Assembly (NCBI GenBank): GCA_020866945.1
Contig: JAJBVW010000111.1
Coordinates: forward strand, 1 to 19,977
Direction: 5' to 3'
DNA: 19,977 bases
DNA from: Oscillospiraceae bacterium
Lineage (GTDB): Bacteria > Bacillota > Clostridia > Oscillospirales > Oscillospiraceae
Of the stretch, positions 14,420 to 19,977 are shown piece by piece. The translations under genes and the position numbers were made by a program. The notes under the pieces are model-generated. The model worked only from the letters and a program-made list of their open reading frames with translations. It searched no databases and had not been told where the DNA came from. Every line of letters starts with the position of its first letter. Positions within the stretch are counted from its first letter, which is position 1.

Positions 14420-14457
14420 GCGGCAAGGCGCACCACATATAGTAACAGCCTTGCCGC
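14420..14457 (-). terminator. Terminator-like hairpin between racemase and antiporter
   Basis: A perfect 10-bp stem GCGGCAAGGC/GCCTTGCCGC (14420-14429 with 14448-14457) has an 18-base loop. In the direction of transcription it is followed by GTTTATTATG. It may end or attenuate transcription from the racemase genes, leaving the antiporter partly uncoupled. Confidence 0.55.
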
Positions 14458-14518
14458 CAAATTACAAGTATTTTCCACGGAGCAAATTACATCAAAATCC
14501 GCGAATATGACTTGCCGG

Positions 14519-15583
14519 TTATATATACACTTTTTCCACATAGGGGCTGGTGAAGGCCCTCATAACCGCAGCGTAATTCAATCGAAAGGTCAGAATATCG
14601 CCCACGGCGTACTCCGGTGCGTCCGTTAGGTCTACCAGAGTGTAATCGCTGCTGCCGCCCAGGATGCGGATGCGTCCGTCCTGAGGGATAAGTCCCTCCA
14701 GCTCCATGTCCTGCCTGCCGCAGGCCAGGATGCCCCGGCGCATAGGGCCTAAATCCGGCCACTTACGCACGATGCCGAAGGCGTCGCCGCCAGTGGGGCC
14801 GATTGGCTTAGATGGTTTATTTTTCACCTCGACCAGCTGGGCGGAAAACAGGAACCCATCATTGTGATAGCCTTCTATATCCACGCCCAAACCGGGGTCG
14901 TGTCCGGTGAGCCAAAGCTCCCCAATGCGGCATTGATTGAGTCCCTCCGGCACGCGGCAGGCCAGCAGGTCATGTATCATGGATGAGCCGCCGCTGCTGA
15001 CCACCGGGGCCGATACGCCATAGCGAGAACGCAGGTCGTTTGCGATGTCAACCAAACCGCCCATGTTTTCCTGACAGGGCAGCACTCCGCCAAAGCAGCC
15101 AAGATTCATCCCCACGCCCGCAAGTTCCAGCATAGGCTGGGCCAAAACTGCCTCTGCGGCAGCGTAAATATCGGCTTTATTTTCAAAAAAACAGCCTTCC
15201 CGCAGGTCGCCCAAATCGCAGGACAAAATGACCTGGTGCCGCTTTCCCAGGCGGGACGCGGCTTCGCCAAGGAGCCTGATGGTCTCCGCCTCCGATTGGA
15301 GGCTGGCCTCCGACCAGCGGACGGTGTCCTCCACCTCCCAGGGCTGAGAGACACGAATAAGAAACCGCGGCTTCGCCGTTTTCAAAATACGTAAATTGTC
15401 AATGCGGGCGTCTGCAAGCCAGTCGCAGCTGCTCTCCTCCAGCATCCCGCTGATGGGAGGCACGGCGCAGAAGCATTTTGTTACCGCCGCAAGGGCTATG
15501 CCCTGACTGTGGCAAAGCTCGGCGCAGCGCTCCACATTTTCGCGGAGAGTATTTATATTCACGGTGATGTGAGGATAACCCAT
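14519..15583 (-). CDS. Ornithine/alanine racemase-type PLP enzyme (fold type III)
   Basis: A 354-aa PLP-dependent enzyme of the alanine-racemase-fold family that includes clostridial ornithine racemase. The N-terminus YPHITVNINTLRENV and the PLP-lysine segment AAVTKCFCA (K36) match that group, followed by WLADARIDNL and later VSSGGSSMI and IGELWLTG. The start is ATG 15583 with TTAGGAGA upstream, 20 bases after the alanine-racemase-like gene. Ornithine racemase feeds D-ornithine to the oxidative ornithine fermentation of some Clostridia, but no ord/ora genes are visible, so substrate assignment (ornithine, lysine, alanine or other) is open. Confidence 0.83.
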   Translation of the reverse strand: MGYPHITVNINTLRENVERCAELCHSQGIALAAVTKCFCAVPPISGMLEESSCDWLADARIDNLRILKTAKPRFLIRVSQPWEVEDTVRWSEASLQSEAETIRLLGEAASRLGKRHQVILSCDLGDLREGCFFENKADIYAAAEAVLAQPMLELAGVGMNLGCFGGVLPCQENMGGLVDIANDLRSRYGVSAPVVSSGGSSMIHDLLACRVPEGLNQCRIGELWLTGHDPGLGVDIEGYHNDGFLFSAQLVEVKNKPSKPIGPTGGDAFGIVRKWPDLGPMRRGILACGRQDMELEGLIPQDGRIRILGGSSDYTLVDLTDAPEYAVGDILTFRLNYAAVMRAFTSPYVEKVYI

Positions 15584-15603
15584 TTTAAAGTCTCCTAAAG
15601 GTA

Positions 15604-16740
15604 TTATACAGGCCCGCTGTTTTTCTCTGCGCTCTCATCAGCGCGGCTGTCTATCCATACGCAGTCCATGCGCCGCTGATAAAGGGGATTCATGGAAATC
15701 AACACCCGGTCGCCCTGGCGGCAGTCGATGCCGGTCACATCCAGTATCACCGCTTCCGTACATACGACGCCCAGCGCATAGGCCGTATGCCCGTTCACGT
15801 TGGCGCAAAGCCCACTCCGGCGGCGGACAAGATGCAACGCCTGCCGGAGCAGCGCCTGAATGCTAACGCTAAAGTCTTTTTTACCGCCGCCGACCTCCAT
15901 ACCGACACCGTTGACCGCGCCAACACAAACAGTCGCGGTTTTCATGTCATGCTTGGCGTGGAAAAGAGCGGAGTAGCCCACCGTCATGCCGGCTGGCAGG
16001 GCCTTCACCTCGTCGATAGTAGCCTCGCATACCCCGACGGGCTTCAATCCAAAGCGCTCCCCTTCGGGAATACGCCCCAGCAGCGCGGAGCCAATACGTA
16101 CAGCGTCCAGCCGGGCCTCCGGGTAATGAAACAGGGCCGGCGAGCTTGCACAGTGCCTGAGGCCCACGGTAATCCCGGCCTGCTCCAGCCCCTTGACAGT
16201 TCCCTGAAAACGCTGGAACTGCCGCTCCGTCAGCCGACGGTTCGCGCCGCAGGTAAAATGCGTATAGATACCGGTAAAGTGTATATCCTCATACTGCTCA
16301 TATATCCGGCAAATGACCTCCGGCTTCCCGGCTGTAAATCCAAACCGGCCGAGACCGGTGTCCACCTGGATATGAGCATGAGGCGTGATATGTGTCCGCT
16401 GACCGGCCTGAGACAGCGCCTCGGCATCCTCAGAGCTGCCGACGGAAAACGTGACCGGCAGAGGCAAAAGCTTGTCCAGCGTCTCCGGCTCGGTGACAGG
16501 GCGCATCAGCAGAACCTCCGCCACAGGCAGGCCGAATCCGCAGACTGCCATCACATCCGACGGCTCTGTTACAGCAAAATGGTCTATCCCCTGTGCGGCA
16601 AGCATACGGGCCATTGGCTCAAGGCCCAGGCCGTAGCCGTTCACCTTCAGCACCCCATAAAGCAGCGCCGTACCCGCCGCCTGCTGCACCAGGCGTATAT
16701 TCTCCTCCATCAGATCCTTTTGGACGATGTATCTTCTCAT
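15604..16740 (-). CDS. Alanine racemase-like PLP enzyme with divergent C-terminal domain
   Basis: A 378-aa fold-type III racemase. PLP-lysine segment GVLKVNGYGLG has K32. The barrel continues with HIQVDTGLGRFGF and DAVRIGSALLGR. The catalytic-tyrosine segment is TVGYSALFHAKHDM (Y256). The C-terminal beta domain is present but altered. The usual IGYADG after the tyrosine reads VGAVNGVG, and the active-site CMD motif reads C327-T-E. It may therefore act on an amino acid other than Ala or be a secondary racemase rather than housekeeping Alr. ATG 16740 is preferred; a TTG three codons upstream is possible, since AAAGGA lies only 3 bases before it and 12 before the ATG. It probably shares an operon with the next racemase. 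Confidence 0.85.
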   Translation of the reverse strand: MRRYIVQKDLMEENIRLVQQAAGTALLYGVLKVNGYGLGLEPMARMLAAQGIDHFAVTEPSDVMAVCGFGLPVAEVLLMRPVTEPETLDKLLPLPVTFSVGSSEDAEALSQAGQRTHITPHAHIQVDTGLGRFGFTAGKPEVICRIYEQYEDIHFTGIYTHFTCGANRRLTERQFQRFQGTVKGLEQAGITVGLRHCASSPALFHYPEARLDAVRIGSALLGRIPEGERFGLKPVGVCEATIDEVKALPAGMTVGYSALFHAKHDMKTATVCVGAVNGVGMEVGGGKKDFSVSIQALLRQALHLVRRRSGLCANVNGHTAYALGVVCTEAVILDVTGIDCRQGDRVLISMNPLYQRRMDCVWIDSRADESAEKNSGPV

Positions 16741-16869
16741 GCTTTCCAAGCGTCCTTTCTCTCTATGCGCTTACAGCATATTCTGCCCTGCCCCACCGGA
16801 TCTTTTGCGCCGGAACGAGACGCATAAGACCTGGCGGGGCCAGACCGCATTATTCAGATCCTGTCTAAC

Positions 16870-17703
16870 TTACAGCTTTTGCGCAAAGTCCCACAGAGCG
16901 GATATATCCGCGCTTTCCACCATACCCTTGTCGCAGGCGGCAGCCAGTGTGGGATTCAGGGGCAGGCAGGCCACGTTTTCAACGCCGAACCTGGCCGCGT
17001 CCTCCTGGACATGACTCTCCCCGAAAATGGGCAGCTTCTGGCCGCAGCAAGGGCACTCATACCAGCTCATATTTTCCACGAGGCCCACCACAGGCACGTT
17101 CATCATCTTCGCCATGTTCACGGCCTTTTCCACTATCATGGAAACCAAATCCTGAGGCGTTGTGACGACCACCACGCCATCCACAGGCAGAGACTGGAAC
17201 ACAGTCAGGGGCACATCTCCCGTTCCGGGAGGCATATCCACGAACATATAGTCTACGTCGCCCCACACCACGTCTGTCCAGAACTGCTTCACCGTTCCGG
17301 CAATGATAGGCCCGCGCCAGACCACCGGGTCTGTCTCGTTCTGCAAAAGCAGGTTAATGCTCATAATTTTGATACCGCTCTCGCTTTCCAGGGCCACGAT
17401 CCCGGCCTCATCGCCCACGGGCCGCTCATGCAGGCCGAAGGCCATGGGGATAGAAGGGCCGGTAACATCCGCATCCAAAATCGCCACACGCTTGCCGCTT
17501 TTCGCCGCCGCAAGGGCCAGCAGGGACGTTACCATGGATTTTCCCACGCCGCCCTTGCCGCTCATGACTGCGATGACCTTGCCCACATAGGATTTTCCGT
17601 TCAGCTCCTCCAAGAAGGACGCCGGATCCGGCTGCTCCTGCCGCTGGTCGCACTCTACCGTGCAGCCCTCACAGCTCTCGTTGCATTCACATTCCTGACT
17701 CAT
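16870..17703 (-). CDS. Mrp/NBP35 family Fe-S carrier ATPase
   Basis: P-loop ATPase of 277 aa that binds and delivers [4Fe-4S] clusters to apoproteins. A cysteine-rich N-terminus (C5, C7, C11, C14, C18) resembles the NBP35 N-terminal cluster site. The deviant Walker A MSGKGGVGKSMV, DADVTGPSIP, DMPPGTGDV and the metal-binding CPCC (YECPCCGQKLPIFG) are all in order. ATG 17703 is chosen over ATG 17709 because AGGAGA sits six bases before it and directly abuts the other. It has its own promoter at 17778-17806. A 129-base gap separates it from the racemase gene, with a GC-rich imperfect inverted repeat but no clear T-tailed terminator, so read-through is possible. Confidence 0.94.
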   Translation of the reverse strand: MSQECECNESCEGCTVECDQRQEQPDPASFLEELNGKSYVGKVIAVMSGKGGVGKSMVTSLLALAAAKSGKRVAILDADVTGPSIPMAFGLHERPVGDEAGIVALESESGIKIMSINLLLQNETDPVVWRGPIIAGTVKQFWTDVVWGDVDYMFVDMPPGTGDVPLTVFQSLPVDGVVVVTTPQDLVSMIVEKAVNMAKMMNVPVVGLVENMSWYECPCCGQKLPIFGESHVQEDAARFGVENVACLPLNPTLAAACDKGMVESADISALWDFAQKL

Positions 17704-17777
17704 AATCATTCTCCTAAATCACATTTTTGGTCAATGGCTCCTATCAGCCGACCTTGAACTAATTATATAGTACACTT

Positions 17778-17806
17778 AGTATATCCACCTTGGTTTCCTT
17801 TGTCAA
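17778..17806 (-). promoter_or_regulatory. mrp promoter
   Basis: On the minus strand TTGACA (plus 17801-17806) and TATACT (plus 17778-17783) are 17 bases apart, with a start near 17771, about 68 bases before the mrp ATG. Confidence 0.85.
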
Positions 17807-18048
17807 CGACGGAAAAATATTTATCAAATTGCTCCAGTTACACCATTTGTCCGTCGGCGGTGAAATATACCCGGAAGATACTTCCCGTGTTCCCGCCTGC
17901 AAAAAACACATGATAGCCGATGTACTAATCTGTTGCTGTCAGAACCTCAAAGACCAACAGTCCCGTCCGGCCCGCATAGATGCCCATATTATAACAAATA
18001 TCCCCACACACAAACAATAGGGCCTCCAATACCACTTTGTGAATTTTA
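17807..18048. other. Intergenic stretch without a supported gene
   Basis: Between the divergent mrp and desulfoferrodoxin promoters lie about 240 bases with no gene I can support. On the minus strand one frame reads like protein in pieces (an open stretch ending at TAG 17925, then more open codons to a TAA near 17845). There is no ribosome binding site, and the upstream end runs into the desulfoferrodoxin promoter. It may be a decayed gene or chance. Confidence 0.4.
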
Positions 18049-18077
18049 TTGACAAATGTGCTGACACCAGGTAAAAT
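18049..18077 (+). promoter_or_regulatory. Desulfoferrodoxin gene promoter
   Basis: Consensus TTGACA at 18049-18054 and TAAAAT at 18072-18077, 17 bases apart, 51 bases before the start codon. I see no clear PerR-box palindrome beside it. Confidence 0.88.
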
Positions 18078-18127
18078 TGAAGAAGAAACGCTTTCAGCAA
18101 TTCTGCATTTTTTCAGGAGGTACAAAC

Positions 18128-18502
18128 ATGGAGCAAAGATTTTATTCCTGTGAACATTGCGGCAAGATTATCGCCGTGGTAAAAGAGACCGGCGTACCCA
18201 TTATATGCTGCGGCGAGGAGATGAAAGAAATCATCCCCGGCACCACCGATGCCGCCGTGGAAAAGCACGTTCCGGTCTATCAGGTGGCGGACGGCAAGGT
18301 CAGCGTCACCGTGGGCGCTACAGAGCATCCCATGCTGCCGGAGCATTACATCGAGTGGATCTCCCTGCAAACCAAGCAGGGCAACCAGCGCAAGGAGCTG
18401 AAGCCCGGCCAGCCTCCCAAGGCTGTGTTCCCCATCCTGGAGGGCGACGAGGTGGTAGCCGTCTACGCTTACTGCAACCTCCACAGCCTGTGGAAGGCAT
18501 AA
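18128..18502 (+). CDS. dfx: Desulfoferrodoxin (superoxide reductase, class I)
   Basis: Reduces superoxide to hydrogen peroxide without making oxygen, a typical anaerobe defence; 124 aa. The N-terminal desulforedoxin-type centre I has all four cysteines: C8, C11, C27 and C28. The catalytic centre II ligands are H47, H67, H73, C116 and H119, with the conserved E45-K46 loop. This is a two-domain class I protein of normal length. ATG 18128 is selected because CAGGAGG lies 8 bases upstream; an in-frame ATG at 18077 overlaps the -10 box and is excluded. It is monocistronic between its own promoter and a strong terminator. Rubredoxin, the usual electron donor, is not in the window. Confidence 0.97.
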   Translation: MEQRFYSCEHCGKIIAVVKETGVPIICCGEEMKEIIPGTTDAAVEKHVPVYQVADGKVSVTVGATEHPMLPEHYIEWISLQTKQGNQRKELKPGQPPKAVFPILEGDEVVAVYAYCNLHSLWKA

Positions 18503-18524
18503 ACACCAAACCTTTAAAAACCTG

Positions 18525-18569
18525 AACAGGGCCAGACCGTCCGAAAAGGGCGGCCTGGCCCTGTTTCTT
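18525..18569. terminator. Bidirectional terminator between dfx and tetR-type gene
   Basis: AACAGGGCCAG (18525-18535) pairs with CTGGCCCTGTT (18555-18565). The stem continues inward with six more pairs after one mismatch to a GAAAA loop. The plus tail is TCTTGCTTTATT. The minus-strand tail is CAGGTTTTTAAAGG, also T-rich, so it serves both convergent genes. Confidence 0.88.
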
Positions 18570-18580
18570 GCTTTATTCCA

Positions 18581-19144
18581 TCACATCATAACCTGTGGAA
18601 AAACGCGGGATGTCAGCCCCTTCAAAACAAGCTCCTGCATCAGTCCGCTGATTTCCTCAGTACTGATGTCCTTCCCTTTTTCGTTCCAGTGCTGCAGCAG
18701 GCCAAACAGCGCGGAATTTGCAAAGCAAATCAGATAGTCGAAGTAAGGCGTGTCCTTCGAGACGGGAACATACGCCTCCAAAAAAGGGAGCATCTCCGAC
18801 TGCACCCGTGCCAGGAAAGCCGAATCTCCGTTCGGTCCCATAAGCAGGTATATTTTCTCATTCATGGCCGCAAAGATAATTTGAAACATGGCCCCCAAGG
18901 AATGTTTTTCCGACATAGCCTGTAAAATCGTCTCTTTTAGCTGCTCTAGCAGCCCCGTCTCCACATAGGCCAAAAGCTCGTCCGTGTCCAAAAAATACTC
19001 ATAAAACGTGCTGCGGTTATATCCCGCGCGCTTTGTCAGCTCACTGACAGATATTTTCGCGACGGGCTTTTCTCTGACCAGCGACCAGAACGCCTCCAAA
19101 AACCGCTGCCGCGTCCGCTCTGTTACCTCTGGCTGCTTTTTCAT
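18581..19144 (-). CDS. TetR/AcrR family transcriptional regulator
   Basis: Repressor-type protein of 187 aa. The N-terminal helix-turn-helix is clear: RQRFLEAFWSLVREKPVAKISVSELTKRAGYNRSTFYEYFLDTDELL. The C-terminal ligand domain is divergent, as usual, and contains CFANSALFGLLQHW. The start is ATG 19144 with GGAGG upstream. It is divergent from the ABC transporter ATPase gene across 121 bases, the classic layout in which the regulator controls an efflux pump, and a perfect CAACAA-G-TTGTTG palindrome lies at the predicted start of the pump transcript. The inducing ligand is not predictable. Confidence 0.93.
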   Translation of the reverse strand: MKKQPEVTERTRQRFLEAFWSLVREKPVAKISVSELTKRAGYNRSTFYEYFLDTDELLAYVETGLLEQLKETILQAMSEKHSLGAMFQIIFAAMNEKIYLLMGPNGDSAFLARVQSEMLPFLEAYVPVSKDTPYFDYLICFANSALFGLLQHWNEKGKDISTEEISGLMQELVLKGLTSRVFPQVMM

Positions 19145-19191
19145 ATCTTTTTCCTCCCTGTATTATCCGACAGTTCTGAAAATATTGATGG

Positions 19192-19220
19192 TTGATGTTT
19201 CCCTCTCATACGGGTATAAT
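19192..19220 (+). promoter_or_regulatory. Promoter of the ABC transporter gene
   Basis: TTGATG at 19192-19197 and TATAAT at 19215-19220 are 17 bases apart, with a start near 19227, directly before the palindrome. Confidence 0.82.
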
Positions 19221-19228
19221 CCATCGTA

Positions 19229-19241
19229 CAACAAGTTGTTG
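19229..19241. promoter_or_regulatory. Probable TetR-type operator
   Basis: The perfect palindrome CAACAA-G-TTGTTG lies at about +2 to +14 of the predicted ABC transcript. Near it, ATTATCCGAC (around 19163) and the complement of GTTGGATAAT (19239-19248) form a second, wider inverted pair. Binding here would block initiation. Confidence 0.6.
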
Positions 19242-19265
19242 GATAATGTCAAGGAGGAATTTTGA

Positions 19266-19977
19266 ATGTCAGAAATCTCGGTAAATCATCTGACAAAGGA
19301 CTACGGCCATGGCCGGGGCGTATTTGACGTGAACATCAAAATAGACAGGGGCGAATGCTACGGCTTCCTTGGGCCGAACGGAGCCGGTAAGACCACCACC
19401 ATTCGGCACCTGATGGGCTTTTCCAAGCCCCAGGAGGGCAGCGCGTCCATCCTGGAAATGGACAGCTGGAAAAACAGCGCCCGGCTGCAAAACACCGTGG
19501 GGTATCTGCCGGGGGAGGTGACGCTTCCGGCGGGTCTTTCTGGCACGGCGTTTCTCCGCATGATGGAGAAAATGCGCGGAATAAAGAAGGAAAAATACCT
19601 GCAAATGCTGCTGGATCGCTTTGAGCTGGATCCCCATATCAGCATAAAGAAGATGAGCCTGGGCGTCAAGCGGAAGCTGGCCGTCGTCACCGCCTTTATG
19701 CACGACCCGGATATTTTGATTCTGGACGAACCCACTTCCGGCCTTGACCCGGTGATGCAGGAGACCTTCATCGAGTATATCCGAGAGGAAAAGCAGCGGG
19801 GCAAGACGATTTTCCTGTCCTCCCATATCTTCCACGAGGTAGACGCCGTCTGCGACCGTATCGCAATCATTCGGGACGGCAAAATCGTGTCAGAATTTCA
19901 GTCAGAGGAGTTGAAACAAAAGCACGACAGAATCATCCGTGTGTCCTTTTCGGACGCCGATTCCTACGCTGCCTTTT
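19266..19977 (+). CDS. ABC-2-type transporter ATP-binding protein (3' end outside window)
   Basis: ATPase subunit of a drug- or lipid-type exporter; 237 residues visible, of about 280-300 expected. My translation from ATG 19266 (strong AAGGAGG 9 bases upstream) shows Walker A GPNGAGKTTT near residue 36, a Q-loop region with GYLPGE, the signature as MSLGVKRKL, Walker B DILILDEPTSGLD and the H-loop in LSSHIFHEVD. The SLGxK type of signature is common in BcrA/ABC-2 ATPases, so it is not a defect. A membrane permease gene should follow beyond the right edge. Probably repressed by the divergent TetR protein. Confidence 0.94.
   Translation, partial: MSEISVNHLTKDYGHGRGVFDVNIKIDRGECYGFLGPNGAGKTTTIRHLMGFSKPQEGSASILEMDSWKNSARLQNTVGYLPGEVTLPAGLSGTAFLRMMEKMRGIKKEKYLQMLLDRFELDPHISIKKMSLGVKRKLAVVTAFMHDPDILILDEPTSGLDPVMQETFIEYIREEKQRGKTIFLSSHIFHEVDAVCDRIAIIRDGKIVSEFQSEELKQKHDRIIRVSFSDADSYAAF

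Noticed and set aside
14386..14541. N-terminal extension of the antiporter to the ATG at 14541
   Set aside because: It would overlap the end of the racemase gene and the hairpin at 14420-14457, while ATG 14385 has AAGGAGAG and begins the first transmembrane helix.
15787..16827. 346-aa plus-strand open frame opposite the alanine-racemase-like gene
   Set aside because: The minus strand carries K32, Y256 and the full racemase barrel motifs; the plus product is low-complexity His/Arg/Gln-rich and has no ribosome binding site.
16879..17757. 292-aa plus-strand open frame opposite mrp
   Set aside because: The minus-strand Mrp protein has Walker and CPCC motifs; the plus frame is His/Arg-rich shadow sequence.
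19630..19680. Apparent loss of the LSGGQ signature in the ABC ATPase (MSLGVKRKL)
   Set aside because: SLGxK-type signatures are usual in ABC-2/BcrA-like ATPases, and Walker A, Walker B and the H-loop are intact.

Overview
The window looks like a chromosomal segment of an anaerobic, GC-rich member of the Clostridia, most likely an Oscillospiraceae-type gut bacterium. The evidence is the gene repertoire: two-domain desulfoferrodoxin, a 2-hydroxyacyl-CoA-dehydratase-type activase system, an ornithine/alanine racemase pair, an NBP35-type Mrp ATPase, strong AGGAGG ribosome binding sites and TTGACA/TATAAT-type promoters. The species cannot be named from sequence alone. I see no mobile element, CRISPR array, tRNA or rRNA.

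Left part (1-5084, minus strand): a molybdenum operon reading modA-modB-modC-moeA-moaA and running off the left edge. It takes up molybdate (ModABC), inserts Mo into molybdopterin (MoeA) and makes the first pterin intermediate (MoaA). Its leader carries a structured RNA that I read as a Moco-family riboswitch, followed by an intrinsic terminator. moeA is broken by one in-frame amber codon although both halves are otherwise intact and in frame.

5237-7887 (plus strand): a yybP-ykoY-type manganese riboswitch with its own promoter and terminator in front of mntP (Mn efflux), then glnS (glutaminyl-tRNA synthetase) with its own promoter. A strong hairpin follows that also ends the minus-strand operon beyond it.

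8007-9795: a divergent redox-type locus. An HxlR regulator (plus) faces a flavin-reductase-like FMN protein and a TauE/SafE permease (minus), with a clear palindromic operator between them.

9930-13016 (minus): a tightly coupled three-gene operon with two 2-hydroxyacyl-CoA dehydratase/DUF2229-like subunits and an ATP-dependent activase carrying an extra cysteine-rich tail. The first subunit has a remarkable Lys/Arg-rich N-terminal extension. No CoA-transferase or dehydrogenase accompanies it, so its substrate is open. This is the best candidate in the window for an undescribed system.

13096-17703 (minus): an Mrp/NBP35 ATPase, an alanine-racemase-like protein with altered C-terminal motifs, an ornithine-racemase-type enzyme, and a CPA2 cation/proton antiporter. 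18128-18502 (plus) is superoxide reductase (desulfoferrodoxin). 18581 to the end is a TetR regulator divergent from an ABC transporter ATPase cut by the right edge, with a palindrome at the predicted start of the ABC transcript.
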